A DNA stretch of 64,000 bases from Acidiphilium rubrum (lineage in GTDB: Bacteria > Pseudomonadota > Alphaproteobacteria > Acetobacterales > Acetobacteraceae). Shown here piece by piece: positions 34,529 through 43,725 of the stretch. Made by a program: the position numbers and the translations under genes. Positions within the stretch are counted from its first letter, which is position 1, and every line of letters starts with the position of its first letter. Under the pieces are notes generated by a model that saw only the letters and a list, made by a program, of their open reading frames with translations, was not told where the DNA came from and made no database searches. Location of the stretch: NCBI RefSeq assembly GCF_900156265.1, contig NZ_FTNE01000002.1, positions 164,813-228,812 on the forward strand, in the 5' to 3' direction.

Positions 34529-35313
34529 AGCGCGACGGCGGCGGCGGCTGAAACGTTCAGACTCTCCATGCCACCCGGCATGGCGAGCGAAACCAGCTCA
34601 TCGCAGGTCTCCCGCGTCAGGCGGCGCAGGCCCTCGCCCTCAGCCCCCAGCACCAAAGCCGCGCGCCGCCCACCCAGCGACGGGCCGGACAAGCGGGTGC
34701 TGCCGGCAGCATCCAGCCCCATCACCCAGAGATCGGCGGCTTTCAGGGCGATCAGCGCGCGCGCGATATTCACCGTGCGCAACAGGGGAATCCGTTCGAG
34801 CGCGCCGGACGCGGCCTTGGCGAGTGCGCCGCCCTCCTCGGGCGCGTTGCGTTCCTGCGCGATCACCAGCGCCGCACCGAACGCCTGGGCGGAGCGCATG
34901 ATCGCTCCGACATTGCGCGGATCGGTGATCTGATCGAGCACCAGCACCGGGCCGGGGCGCTTGAGCGCGTCGGCCAGGCTGGGCGAGGCCAGCGGGTCGG
35001 TCTGCAGCGCCATGCCCTGATGCACGATGCCGCGTCCGAGCATCGCATCGAGCCGGTCGCGATCGATCCGCTCCGCCTGGATCGCCCAGGGTTTCGGCAG
35101 GCGCGCGGCCAGTGCGGCCTCGGCCTCCTCGGTCAGCACCAGGCGGCGCAGGCGGCGGGCAGGGTTGGCAAGTGCTGCTTCGACCGGATGCATCCCGTAG
35201 AGCCACAGACCGGCAGCGGCAGCCGGGCGGCGTTCGCCCTCGTGGCGGCCGCGCTGCGGCGGCGGGCCAGAGTGGCGTGGCTTCGGTTTACGGTGGGGGT
35301 CGCGCTGGTCCAT
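34510..35313 (-). CDS. rlmB: 23S rRNA (guanosine-2'-O-)-methyltransferase RlmB-like
   Basis: The 267-residue SpoU-type SPOUT methyltransferase has an N-terminal basic tail (about 1-35), a substrate-binding domain with LYGMHPVEAALANPARR, and the trefoil-knot motifs DQITDPRNVGAIMRSAQAFG, LVLGAEGEGLRRLTRETCD and MPGGMESLNVSAAAAVALYE. It most likely methylates a 23S rRNA guanosine 2'-OH (G2251 in E. coli numbering). It is convergent with and overlaps pqqE. Confidence 0.92.
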   Translation of the reverse strand: MDQRDPHRKPKPRHSGPPPQRGRHEGERRPAAAAGLWLYGMHPVEAALANPARRLRRLVLTEEAEAALAARLPKPWAIQAERIDRDRLDAMLGRGIVHQGMALQTDPLASPSLADALKRPGPVLVLDQITDPRNVGAIMRSAQAFGAALVIAQERNAPEEGGALAKAASGALERIPLLRTVNIARALIALKAADLWVMGLDAAGSTRLSGPSLGGRRAALVLGAEGEGLRRLTRETCDELVSLAMPGGMESLNVSAAAAVALYEIIR

Positions 35314-35475
35314 GCGGCTGTCTAGCCTGTGGATCGCCGCGTTGACAACGATGCTGCCCCGCCCGCTTCAATGCAGACAGGTCCGCACCAATTTCAGTCA
35401 AAACGAGCCGAAACTTTTTTGGAATACCGGCCCCGTGCTTTCAACGCGTGGCCCCCATCAATGCGTACGGCGGCG

Positions 35476-35504
35476 TTGACAAGGCTGCGCTGATCGCAGA
35501 TTAC
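35476..35504 (+). promoter_or_regulatory. putative promoter of tRNA-Tyr
   Basis: TTGACA at 35476-35481, a 17-bp spacer and GATTAC at 35499-35504 precede the tRNA by 7 bp. The -35 is perfect and the -10 is weak. Confidence 0.5.
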
Positions 35505-35511
35505 GGGCGGC

Positions 35512-35597
35512 GGAAGGGTGCCCGAGTGGCTAAAGGGGGCGGACTGTAAATCCGCTGGCGTACGCCTACGTTGGTTCGAATCCAACCCCTTCCACCA
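35512..35597 (+). tRNA. tRNA-Tyr (anticodon GTA)
   Basis: The acceptor arms GGAAGGG (35512-35518) and CCCTTCC (35587-35593) pair, followed by discriminator A and an encoded CCA. The anticodon GTA is at 35546-35548 in the stem GCGGA/TCCGC. A long variable arm (CTGGCGTACGCCTAC) and the T-loop GGTTCGAATCC are present. Length and long variable arm fit a class II tyrosine tRNA. Confidence 0.97.
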
Positions 35598-35676
35598 TCA
35601 CCGAAATCTTGAAACATCAAGCTGCCGGCGCCGATATCCCGGCCCATCGTGATGGGCCGGGTTTCGCGCTCCCGTG

Positions 35677-37275
35677 TTACGGGATCATCCATGGCACCAG
35701 ATATTGTTGTGCCATCACCATCACGCCGAGCAAAGCGGTCAGGATGACGCTGTGCTTGAACGTGCGGGCGAAGACGATGCCTTCCTTGCCCTTGAGGTCG
35801 GTGGTCGAAACGCCGGTCGAGATGTTCTGCGGTGAGATCATTTTCGCCATCACGCCGCCGGAAGAGTTGGTCGCGGCGATCAGGACTGGGTTGAGGTGAA
35901 GCTGATTGGCGGCGACGACCTGCAAATTGCCGAACAAGGCATTGCCCGAGGTATCGCTGCCGGACAGGAACACGGCCACCCAGCCAAGGAACGGGGAGAC
36001 CAGCGGAAACAGCACGCCGATCGAGGCAACGCCGAGGCCGAGGGTGTAGTTCATGCCCGAGTAGTTCATCAGATAGGCAAGGCCGATGATCAGCGCCACG
36101 GTGAAGATCGCGATGCGGCTCTGCCGCCAGGTGGTGCCGATCGCCTTGATGAAGCCGGCAGGCCCGACGCCGACGAGGGCGGCGGTGATCACCGCGGCGA
36201 GCAGAATGGCCGTGCCGGTTGCCAGCGGCTGGAACACCCAGAGCGCGGCATAAGGCTTATGATACAGCGTGATGAACACGGCATTGTTCAGCCCGGGCCA
36301 TTTGATCACCTGCTGGCCGATCGCGAAGATTTTCAGATCGGTCCAGATGATGACGACGGCGGACACCACCACCCAGGGGATCCAGCCGCGCCAGCTCGGA
36401 ATGCCGCTGGCGCGATGGCCCGCGAGCGCTTCGGCGCGAATCGCGAATTGCGCGTCCGGCGCCGGGCGCCAGACCTGCAGGAACCCGATGGTGATGACCA
36501 GCGACACCAGCGAGGCCAGCACGTCGGTCAGCGCGTAGCTGATGTAATTCGAGGTCACGAACTGCGTGATCGCAAAACTCGCGCCGGCGACCAGCAGCAT
36601 CGGGAACAGCGCCTTGACCGAGCGCATGCCGCCGTACACGCCGATCACATAGAACGGCAGCAGGAAGGCAAAGAACGGCAGCTGGCGGCCGACCATCTGG
36701 CCCAGCGTGACAGCGTGCAGCCCGGTCACCTGACCGAGCACCGTGATCGGCACGCCCAGCGCGCCGAACGCGACCGGTGCGGTATCGAAAATCAGCGTGA
36801 ACGTGAGCGCTTCCAGCGTCGGGAAGCCGACCATGATCAGCAACGCGCTGGTGATGGCGACCGGCGTGCCGAAGCCGGCGATGCCTTCGAGCAGACAGCC
36901 GAAGCAGAAACCCACCACCACGAGCACCACGCGGCGATCGTTCGGCAGATGCTCGATGATCCATTCGCGGAATGCATCGAAATGACCGGAGGCGACCGCA
37001 ATGTTATAGAGCAGCAGCGCGTTGACCACGATCCACATGATCGGCCAGAGGGCGAACACCACGCCGGCGGCGACGCTGTTGAGTGCTAGAAAAGCCGGAA
37101 AGCGCCAGACGACAGTTGCGATGACCAGAGCGGTAATCAGGCCACCCAGCGATGATTGCCAGGCCGGGCGGCGCAGCACACCGAGCATGACCAGCACCAC
37201 GGCGATGGGCACGGCCGCGACGACGAAGGACAGCCCGAGGCTGCCCCCGACCGGGGTTAGTAGCTGATGAAACAT
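35677..37275 (-). CDS. L-lactate permease family transporter
   Basis: The 532-residue protein of the LctP family has about 13 membrane helices. Marked segments are PIMWIVVNALLLYNIAVASG, CFGCLLEGIAGFGTPVAITS, PVAFGALGVPITVLGQVTGL and the C-terminal ALFGNLQVVAANQLHLNPVL. It imports lactate or glycolate with protons. ATG 37275 follows GGGAG at proper spacing; a TTG at 37287 is possible. The gene stands alone with no lactate dehydrogenase beside it. Confidence 0.94.
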   Translation of the reverse strand: MFHQLLTPVGGSLGLSFVVAAVPIAVVLVMLGVLRRPAWQSSLGGLITALVIATVVWRFPAFLALNSVAAGVVFALWPIMWIVVNALLLYNIAVASGHFDAFREWIIEHLPNDRRVVLVVVGFCFGCLLEGIAGFGTPVAITSALLIMVGFPTLEALTFTLIFDTAPVAFGALGVPITVLGQVTGLHAVTLGQMVGRQLPFFAFLLPFYVIGVYGGMRSVKALFPMLLVAGASFAITQFVTSNYISYALTDVLASLVSLVITIGFLQVWRPAPDAQFAIRAEALAGHRASGIPSWRGWIPWVVVSAVVIIWTDLKIFAIGQQVIKWPGLNNAVFITLYHKPYAALWVFQPLATGTAILLAAVITAALVGVGPAGFIKAIGTTWRQSRIAIFTVALIIGLAYLMNYSGMNYTLGLGVASIGVLFPLVSPFLGWVAVFLSGSDTSGNALFGNLQVVAANQLHLNPVLIAATNSSGGVMAKMISPQNISTGVSTTDLKGKEGIVFARTFKHSVILTALLGVMVMAQQYLVPWMIP

Positions 37276-37409
37276 AATATCTCCCAAGACGAATTAATTC
37301 ACGGACGCTCGGGGTGATAGGCGATTCGGCGCGGCTTTACACTACCTCGTGATCGGCAGAGCTCGAAAAACCGGCCGTGCCGTCGGTCAGGGTGCGGCCG
37401 CCAGAAGCT

Positions 37410-38117
37410 TTATTGCGCGGCGGCACCCAGGATCGTGCCGTCGTCCTGCTGAACCACCACCGCGATATGGGCGGCAGAACCGGGGGCGATCGGGTGTTCG
37501 AACGTCCGGCCGGTCCATGCGCCGAGCGTGGTGATGGCACGCACGACGTGGATCTGGCGCAGATCGGCGCCGCGGTTTTCACCGCCGCCGATCGCGGTAC
37601 GGTCAGCCGCGTCATAGTGAAAGACCTCGATTTGCGCTGGATGATCGGGCATCGCGCCAGTGATCGACAGGTCCCAGCCAGTGCCGAGGCGATGGATCGC
37701 GATGTGAACCGCCGGGTGCGCCGCGCGGGCGAGGTTCTTGGCAATGGCGGCGGTGACGGCGGGCCGGTCCGAGCCGACCGCCACGCTGCGACCATCGATG
37801 ATCGCCTGCGGCGTGTAGATACCATGCGCGCCATGCAGTGCTGCATACCATTTCTGCCGTGCGGTTGCGGCCGCCAGGGCAAACCGATCGGTCCAGCGCG
37901 GACCATCGAAATAGCCGACATGCTCCGTGAGCACCAGAATGGCGGGGTCGGCCGCCTGCAGGCGGGCCATCAGCGCCTCCGCCGGCGGGCAGTCGGAGCA
38001 GGATTGCGAGGTGTACAATTCGACCACCACGGGACGGGCTGCGCCCGACGCGGCGGCGGCCGGCGCGCCAAACGCGGCTGCCGCCGCGATGGCCAGCAAA
38101 GCGCGCGGGAGCCTCAT
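37410..38117 (-). CDS. DUF1223 domain secreted protein
   Basis: The 235-residue protein has a signal peptide (about 1-23), then a thioredoxin-like domain with C40 and C43 in ELYTSQSCSDCPPAEALM, typical of DUF1223 proteins, and HVGYFDGPRWTDRFA further on. The family is probably periplasmic and of unknown activity; the CxxC pair suggests thiol chemistry. Its ATG overlaps the stop of the molybdoenzyme gene (ATGA). Context suggests a helper for that enzyme, though this is inference. Confidence 0.88.
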   Translation of the reverse strand: MRLPRALLAIAAAAAFGAPAAAASGAARPVVVELYTSQSCSDCPPAEALMARLQAADPAILVLTEHVGYFDGPRWTDRFALAAATARQKWYAALHGAHGIYTPQAIIDGRSVAVGSDRPAVTAAIAKNLARAAHPAVHIAIHRLGTGWDLSITGAMPDHPAQIEVFHYDAADRTAIGGGENRGADLRQIHVVRAITTLGAWTGRTFEHPIAPGSAAHIAVVVQQDDGTILGAAAQ

Positions 38118-38836
38118 GATCCGCCGAACCAGTTGTAGCCCTGTTTTTCCCAATAACCGCTGGCGAACTGGTTGGTGACACCGAGGGCGACGATCGATTT
38201 GGCGTTCTTGTAGCCGAGCTTGGTGGGAATCCGCAGCCGCAGCGGTGCGCCGAACGGCGCCGTGAGCGGCGCACCCAGAAAATCGAGCGCAAGGATGGTT
38301 TGCGGATGCAGGGCCGATTCCATGTCGATGCTCTCGAAATACCCATCGGCGCATTGAAACGAGACATAGCGCGCCTTGGTATCGGCATTGATCCGGCGCA
38401 GGAAGTCGCCCAGCCTCACGCCGCTCCACTGGCCGACGACGCGCCAGCCTTCGACGCAGATCAGCCGGGTGATCTGGCTTTCCTGCGGCAGGGCGCGCAG
38501 CTGCGCGATCCGCCAGGGCTGCTTGTTGCCGATCCGCCCGGTCAGACCCAGCCGCCAGGTCGCAAGGTCAACCTGCGGTGCCTTGTCGATATCATAAAAC
38601 GCATTGAACCGTGCCGGCCGCGTGATGGCCGAGGCCGGGAACGTCGGCGCCAGCGTGTGCGGGTTGAACAGGGCGGCCTGCACCTCGTCGTTCCAGTGCG
38701 ACATGGCGTTGAGCACCCGATCCACCACGTCGGGGTGCGACGGATCGTCGAAATCACAGCCGGTCAGCGTGGTGGCGGCGCCAAGCGCGAGGGCGCGACC
38801 GAGCAGATTGCGGCGGTTGAGATTGAGGACGGGCAT
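38114..38836 (-). CDS. MsrP/sulfite-oxidase-like molybdopterin enzyme
   Basis: The 240-residue protein has a twin-arginine signal (NRRNLLGRALALGAA at 7-21) and a sulfite-oxidase-fold molybdopterin domain with the likely Mo ligand C127 in RLICVEGWRVVGQWSGV, GYFESIDMESAL and PLRLRIPTKLGYKNAKSI. It is shorter than MsrP, and TLTGC (C27) could also be a lipobox. It is adjacent to a cytochrome b gene, which probably supplies electrons in place of MsrQ. The native substrate is unknown; methionine sulfoxide is a possibility. Confidence 0.9.
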   Translation of the reverse strand: MPVLNLNRRNLLGRALALGAATTLTGCDFDDPSHPDVVDRVLNAMSHWNDEVQAALFNPHTLAPTFPASAITRPARFNAFYDIDKAPQVDLATWRLGLTGRIGNKQPWRIAQLRALPQESQITRLICVEGWRVVGQWSGVRLGDFLRRINADTKARYVSFQCADGYFESIDMESALHPQTILALDFLGAPLTAPFGAPLRLRIPTKLGYKNAKSIVALGVTNQFASGYWEKQGYNWFGGS

Positions 38837-38840
38837 GGGG

Positions 38841-39464
38841 CTACTCCGCGGCTTCGGATTCAGGGGTCGGCAGGCGGCCGCCGGTGATCATCGCGGGCAG
38901 GACCCGCGGCACCAGGGCGACCAGCAACAGATGAACGACCAGGAACAGTGCAATCCCGGCCATGGCGATGAAATGGATCACCCGCGAGACGAAAAACCCG
39001 CCGAACAGGTCCGACAGCGGCCAGAGTTGCACCGGCTTCCACACCGCGAGCCCGCTCAGCACGGCGAGCACGCCGAGCCCGATCACGCCGAGGTAGAGCA
39101 GACGTTGCACCGCGTTATAGACGCCCGGCCGATGCGGCAGATGAAACCGCGCCGCCGCGATCGCATCGCGCAGCACCGCGCGCGGGGTCAGCGGCAGCAG
39201 CTTGCGCCGGAAATGCCCGGTCGCGAGCCCCCAGCCGAGATACAGTGCACCGTTCAGCATCAGCAGCCAGATCGCGGCCAGATGCCAGGCGATCGCGCCG
39301 CCAAGCCATTGGCCGATCGTGGCCCATTGAGGGAAGGTGAAGGGCAGGAAGGGCGATGCGTCGTAAATCTCCCACCCGCTGCCGATCAGGGTGACGATGG
39401 CGATGGCGTTGAGCCAGTGCATCACCCGCAGGGCAAGCGGGTGGATCGGTCGGCGGTGCACCAT
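38841..39464 (-). CDS. cytochrome b/b6-type membrane protein
   Basis: The 207-residue membrane protein has about four helices of the cytochrome b561 (Ni-hydrogenase-type) family. Haem ligand histidines lie in HPLALRVMHWLNAIAI, WHLAAIWLLMLNGALY, VSRVIHFIAMAGIALF and VVHLLLVALVP. ATG 39464 is chosen for its AGGAGA ribosome-binding site. The molybdoenzyme gene follows 4 bp after the stop, so the pair likely forms a membrane-bound redox complex. Confidence 0.9.
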   Translation of the reverse strand: MVHRRPIHPLALRVMHWLNAIAIVTLIGSGWEIYDASPFLPFTFPQWATIGQWLGGAIAWHLAAIWLLMLNGALYLGWGLATGHFRRKLLPLTPRAVLRDAIAAARFHLPHRPGVYNAVQRLLYLGVIGLGVLAVLSGLAVWKPVQLWPLSDLFGGFFVSRVIHFIAMAGIALFLVVHLLLVALVPRVLPAMITGGRLPTPESEAAE

Positions 39465-39659
39465 GGGTCGGTCTCCTGCAATCGTGACGATGTCTGCCTG
39501 CCCTTCATGCGCGCGGCGGACTGCCCGCGTCGAGGTATCGAAACCATGCCCAATCGGCATTGGCCGTCAGCGCGTCGCTGCGGCACATCATCAAGGCGTC
39601 GGACGGCCCCAGCGGTCGCCGCCGCATCGGACCCGATCATCAACCGCACGGAGACTGTC

Positions 39660-39896
39660 ATGAACCGAATTCTGCTCGCTCGCGCTCTGACGCTGGGCAC
39701 ACTTATCCTCGCCGCCGGCGGCGTCGCCCACGCCCAAACCGCCAGCAGCATGGCCAAGCCGGACACGATGAGCCACAGCACGATGAAACACTCGACAATG
39801 AAGCACTCGACGATGAAACATTCGACGATGAAACACTCAACGATGAAGCACTCAACGATGAAGCACAGCGCGATGGGCCACACGGCCGCGCAGTAA
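39660..39896 (+). CDS. secreted Met/His-rich MKHST pentapeptide-repeat protein
   Basis: The 78-residue protein has a signal peptide (about 1-26, cleaving after AHA), a short linker, then MSHST, six MKHST-type units in tandem and AMGHTAAQ. The underlying DNA is a 15-bp tandem repeat. The pattern recalls the MxKDx pentapeptide-repeat family, but with His instead of Asp. Regular Met and His every five residues suggest metal (copper or silver) binding in the periplasm; this is inference. GGAG precedes the ATG. It diverges from the cytochrome b operon. Confidence 0.8.
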   Translation: MNRILLARALTLGTLILAAGGVAHAQTASSMAKPDTMSHSTMKHSTMKHSTMKHSTMKHSTMKHSTMKHSAMGHTAAQ

Positions 39897-39998
39897 CCCC
39901 CTCTACCCCGATCACCGAGCGTCATCCCGGCGATCGGGGCACCTTCCTACCCGGAGGGCGAACTATGGCAGAATTTCAGAACGGCGTATGATCAGGAT

Positions 39999-40649
39999 AT
40001 GAGCCTCCAGGACAAGCTCGATGCCGAACGCACCCTCCGTCTCGTCAACGAGGCGTTGCGCGCGGCCTATGAAGAGACCATCACGACGCTCGGCCGCAAC
40101 GGCTTGATGCCCGGCGTATTGGTCGAGGAAGCGCCGTTTCCCGACTTCATTCTGCCAAACATCGAGGGAAAACTGGTCTCCCTATCCGCCCTGCTCGCGC
40201 GCGGTCCGGTGATCGTGCAGTTTTTTCGCGGCGAATGGTGCCCCTATTGCCGCCTGATGCTTGACGCGCTGGTAGCCGCGCTCCCGGAAATCGAGGCTCA
40301 GGGAGCGTCGCTGGTCGCGCTGACGCCCGACACCGGTCCTCCTGCGCGCGACGCCAAAGTCAACCATAGCGCCACGTTCGAGGTGTTATCAGATATCGAT
40401 TGTGGAGTCGGGCTGGCCGCAGGTGTCGTATTTCGTCTCCCGCCGCTCTACCGGGCGCGAATGCAAGCCGTCGGGACCGACGTGCCTAGCCGCCACGGCA
40501 ATGATTCCTGGTTCCTGCCGATCCCAGCCACTTTCGTGCTCGATCGTGACGGGCGCGTTGCCTGGCGGTTCGCCGATGTCGATTTCACGCGCCGCGCCGC
40601 GCCAGAACGGATCTTGGCGGCATTACGCCAGTTGGCCGCGCCGGATTAG
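39999..40649 (+). CDS. AhpC/TSA-type peroxiredoxin-like protein
   Basis: The 216-residue protein has a thioredoxin-fold peroxiredoxin-like domain, with C81 and C84 in FFRGEWCPYCRLMLDAL and TFVLDRDGRVAWRFADVDF near the end. The CPYC pair is closer to thioredoxin/BCP-like AhpC-TSA proteins than to 2-Cys AhpC. It probably reduces peroxides or thiols in the cytoplasm; no signal peptide is seen. The LysR gene starts 5 bp downstream, which suggests regulated co-expression. Confidence 0.88.
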   Translation: MSLQDKLDAERTLRLVNEALRAAYEETITTLGRNGLMPGVLVEEAPFPDFILPNIEGKLVSLSALLARGPVIVQFFRGEWCPYCRLMLDALVAALPEIEAQGASLVALTPDTGPPARDAKVNHSATFEVLSDIDCGVGLAAGVVFRLPPLYRARMQAVGTDVPSRHGNDSWFLPIPATFVLDRDGRVAWRFADVDFTRRAAPERILAALRQLAAPD

Positions 40650-40653
40650 CGCC

Positions 40654-41532
40654 GTGGAACTCACCCAGGTCCGCTATTTCGTCGCGCTCAGCCGCTCGCT
40701 GAACTTTACCCGCGCGGCCGAGGCGTGCAACGTCACCCAGCCAGCTTTGACCCGCGCGATCCAGCGGCTCGAGGAGGAACTCGGCGGCCCGCTGCTGTAT
40801 CGTGAACGCAGCACGACACAGTTGACCGAACTCGGCCGCACCATGCTGCCACATCTCGATGCGATGCTGATGGCTGCGGACAGCGCGGCCGCCCTGGCCG
40901 ATGCGCGGAGGCGCCAGCCGGTGGCGAGCCTGAAAATCGGCCTCGCACCGGGCATCGGCTGCGCCGCGATCGCCTTTGCGGTGCGCGAAGTCGCCGCAAT
41001 CCTGCCCGACCTGATGATCCGGCTCGATGAGGCGGCGGCTGCCATGCTGATCGAGTCGATGCTGGCCGACATGCTGGATTGCGCCTTGCTGCCCCAGGAT
41101 TGCGATCTGCCCGACCGTTTCAACCACTGGCCGCTGTACGATGATCGCGCCGTGGCGGTGCTGCCGGCCTGCCACGCCCTGGCCGACCGCACCACGATCA
41201 CCGCCGATGATCTGCGCGGCGAGACCCTGCTGCACGGCGAACGCTGCGGCGGCTTCGCTTGCCTGTTCGATGCCACGTGGCAAGGGCAGGCCCGGCTGCG
41301 GCGCTGCGACGGCGCGATCGGCCATCTGCTGGACCTGGTCGACGCGGGGCTCGGCCTCGCCCTGCTCTCCGAACGCATCGTCCTGCCTGCACGATTGGTC
41401 GCGCTGCCGATTATCGAACCCACGCTGACCCGGCGGGTCCGGCTGGTCGCCATCGCCGGCCGGCCGCAGGGGGCCGCGGTGTCCGGGTTCGTGAAATTAT
41501 GCCGTGCCCGGCGCGGTCCGGACGGCCCCTAG
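40654..41532 (+). CDS. LysR family transcriptional regulator
   Basis: The 292-residue protein has the N-terminal winged HTH (LTQVRYFVALSRSLNFTRAA, then CNVTQPALTRAIQRLEEELG) and a periplasmic-binding-like effector domain. GTG 40654 is chosen for the standard MELTQVRYF start. The effector is unknown; pairing with a peroxiredoxin-like gene suggests an oxidant response like OxyR, but the OxyR cysteine arrangement is not evident. Confidence 0.92.
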   Translation: MELTQVRYFVALSRSLNFTRAAEACNVTQPALTRAIQRLEEELGGPLLYRERSTTQLTELGRTMLPHLDAMLMAADSAAALADARRRQPVASLKIGLAPGIGCAAIAFAVREVAAILPDLMIRLDEAAAAMLIESMLADMLDCALLPQDCDLPDRFNHWPLYDDRAVAVLPACHALADRTTITADDLRGETLLHGERCGGFACLFDATWQGQARLRRCDGAIGHLLDLVDAGLGLALLSERIVLPARLVALPIIEPTLTRRVRLVAIAGRPQGAAVSGFVKLCRARRGPDGP

Positions 41533-41560
41533 GGCGTTATGCTTTCAGCTTAACGCTCTA
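41532..41560. terminator. hairpin after LysR gene
   Basis: GCGTTA (41534-41539) and TAACGC (41551-41556) form an inverted repeat flanked by TAGGG and TCTAGG. It lies in the convergent gap between the LysR and rlmN genes and may terminate either. No strong T-run follows. Confidence 0.45.
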
Positions 41561-41631
41561 GGGCTGTATTTTGTCGATCGATTTCATGCGATGATGTTAA
41601 CGCTGTCGCGTCAACTTAATCGCATATCGCT

Positions 41632-42792
41632 CTAGCAACCCGCCGCCACGCTCGATTTCAACTGGCCGCAGGCGGCGAGAATATCGCGGCCGCGCGGTGT
41701 GCGCACCGGCGCGGCATAGCCGGCGTTCATCACGATATCGGCGAAGCGGTGGATCGCGTTGCCGCTCGAAGTTTCATAGGTCGACCCCGGCCATGGATTG
41801 AACGGAATCAGGTTCACCTTGGCGGGAATCCCCGCGATCAATCGCACCAGTTCATGCGCGTCGGCCTCGCTGTCATTGATGCCTTTGAGCATGACGTATT
41901 CGAACGTGATGCGTCTGGCGTTCGAGGCGGCGGGATAGCGCCGGCAGGCGGCGATCAGTTCGGCGATATTGTATTTGCGGTTGAGCGGCACGATCACGTC
42001 GCGCACCTCATCGCGCACGGCGTGCAGCGACACCGCAAGGTTCACGCCGAGTTCCGCACCGCACCGATCCATCATCGGTACCACGCCGGAGGTCGAAAGC
42101 GTGATCCGCCGACGCGACAGGCCGATGCCTTCGCCGTCCATGATGATCTTCATCGCGGCGGCGACGTTCTCGTAATTATACAGCGGCTCGCCCATGCCCA
42201 TCAGCACGATGGTCGAGAGCAGGCGCGGCGTTTCGCCTTTCGGGCTCGGCCACTCGCCATAGGCATCGCGCATCGCCATGAACTGGCCGACGATTTCGGC
42301 CGCGGACAAATTGCGCGTCAGCCGCTGCGTGCCGGTATGGCAGAACCGGCACGACAATGTGCAGCCCACCTGCGATGAAATGCACACGGCCCCCCGATCC
42401 TCGGTGACATCGGGGATATAGACGGTCTCGACCGCCTCGTTATCGCGAAACCGGAACAGCATTTTGCGCGTCTGATCGGTGCTGAGCTGATCCGCCGCGA
42501 CCGATGGCCGGCCGATCACGAAATGCTCCGCGAGTTTTTCACGCAGCGGCTTGGCGATATTCGCCATCGCGGCGAAATCGGTCACCCCCTGGTGATAGAT
42601 CCAGTGCCACAATTGCTTGGCGCGAAACGCCGCCTCGCCGATCGAGGCGACCGCCTCGCCAAGCTCTGCGCGTGACAGTCCAACCAGGTCACGCCGGCCA
42701 TCCGCCAGCAAGGCCGGCGGCGGCGCGAACAGGGCGGCCTTGGCCAGAATGCGCGTGCGCTCGGCCTCGTCGAGATCGAGCGTGATCGACAT
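41632..42792 (-). CDS. rlmN: 23S rRNA/tRNA (adenine-C2)-methyltransferase RlmN
   Basis: This radical-SAM enzyme methylates A2503 of 23S rRNA and A37 of some tRNAs at C2. The 386-residue protein has the cluster cysteines C144, C148 and C151 ([13 protein letters not shown]), [27 protein letters not shown] and the C-terminal methyl-carrying C375 in [15 protein letters not shown]. The IalB-like gene lies 3 bp upstream on the same strand, a frequent alphaproteobacterial pairing. Confidence 0.97.
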   Translation of the reverse strand: MSITLDLDEAERTRILAKAALFAPPPALLADGRRDLVGLSRAELGEAVASIGEAAFRAKQLWHWIYHQGVTDFAAMANIAKPLREKLAEHFVIGRPSVAADQLSTDQTRKMLFRFRDNEAVETVYIPDVTEDRGAVCISSQVGCTLSCRFCHTGTQRLTRNLSAAEIVGQFMAMRDAYGEWPSPKGETPRLLSTIVLMGMGEPLYNYENVAAAMKIIMDGEGIGLSRRRITLSTSGVVPMMDRCGAELGVNLAVSLHAVRDEVRDVIVPLNRKYNIAELIAACRRYPAASNARRITFEYVMLKGINDSEADAHELVRLIAGIPAKVNLIPFNPWPGSTYETSSGNAIHRFADIVMNAGYAAPVRTPRGRDILAACGQLKSSVAAGC

Positions 42793-42795
42793 GAT

Positions 42796-43329
42796 CTAGC
42801 TCTTTTTCGGCGCGGCGCTCGCCGGGCAGGCCTTCTCGATCGCCTTATAGGCGTCGGAGAAGCCATCGAGGCCGAATGTATCGGTCACCGGCTTGCCTGC
42901 CGGCGCGGTCGCGGTTGCCAACACCGAGGAACCGCCGAGAAACGCCTGCGTGGTCGCGGCACCCTTCATGGCGTAGGCCATATTATCCTTGGTGAAGAAC
43001 GCCAGCTTGTTGCTGCCGACCGCGAGCGTCACCTTGGCGTCCTTGGTGTAGGTGATGCCCTGGCTGAGCGAGATTTCATCGCGAAACCCGGTACGCTCGG
43101 TCACCGTCAGCATCGCGGGCGTGGCCTTGCTGCCTTTCGGCAACTTGCTGGTGGTGAAGGCGTAACAGGCCCGATCCGCACCGCTGCCATAGGTCGCGGC
43201 GGTCCAGGATTTGAAGACACCGAGCGGTTTCGGTGCATCGGTGGCGGGAGCGGTCGTGGTCGCGGCGAGCGCGCAGCCGGGGGCGGCCAGAACCGTCAGG
43301 GCGAGGACAAGGGCGGGGGCGTGTTTCAT
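42796..43329 (-). CDS. invasion-associated locus B-like secreted protein
   Basis: The 177-residue protein has a signal peptide (about 1-22) and an IalB-like domain: VFKSWTAATYGSGADRACYA, SLSQGITYTKDAKVTLAVGS and FGLDGFSDAYKAIEKAC at the end. The name is historical; most relatives are periplasmic proteins of unknown function. ATG 43329 gives a normal signal peptide. Confidence 0.85.
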   Translation of the reverse strand: MKHAPALVLALTVLAAPGCALAATTTAPATDAPKPLGVFKSWTAATYGSGADRACYAFTTSKLPKGSKATPAMLTVTERTGFRDEISLSQGITYTKDAKVTLAVGSNKLAFFTKDNMAYAMKGAATTQAFLGGSSVLATATAPAGKPVTDTFGLDGFSDAYKAIEKACPASAAPKKS

Positions 43330-43376
43330 AACAGCTAAAATACGCGCCCCGCCCCGCCGCGACAAGCGTCGCCCGC

Positions 43377-43622
43377 TTATCGGCCGACCCGAATGCCGAG
43401 ATCGACCTGCCGGATCGCCGCATTCACCGCCTGCAACGCCGCAACCCGGTGCCCGCCCTTGTTCATCCGCGATACCTGAAGCTGCGACCGTGCGGCATAC
43501 AGCGCGTTGCGCGCCGCGAACATATGGCTCTGATACGCCATCGCCACGCCGCCCATCAGACCGCCGGCCATCAGGGTCGCCCCGACAATCGCCGCCAGAC
43601 GCGTCTTGCCCAAATTCATCAT
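43377..43622 (-). CDS. small secreted hypothetical protein
   Basis: The 81-residue product has a signal sequence (MMNLGKTRLAAIVGATLMAG, cleavage probably near AMA at 28) and a helical mature part, MFAARNALYAARSQLQVSRM ending AAIRQVDLGIRVGR. I do not recognise a family. G/C bias and the signal peptide support a real gene. It lies 47 bp upstream of the IalB-like gene. Confidence 0.65.
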   Translation of the reverse strand: MMNLGKTRLAAIVGATLMAGGLMGGVAMAYQSHMFAARNALYAARSQLQVSRMNKGGHRVAALQAVNAAIRQVDLGIRVGR

Positions 43623-43725
43623 CGATCTCCGTTGGTTGTTGAACGCACGGAGATTTTATCGAGCCCGATCATGGCTACGTTCGGGCAACGAAGTAACAAA
43701 GTGCAAGTACGCCGTCATGGGACGC

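Noticed and set aside
35314-35475. Riboswitch or ncRNA between rlmB and tRNA-Tyr
   Set aside because: Only the tRNA promoter can be supported; no stable conserved fold is seen by eye.
37288-37409. Possible gene between lactate permease and DUF1223
   Set aside because: No frame with plausible coding composition; only leader or trailer sequence.
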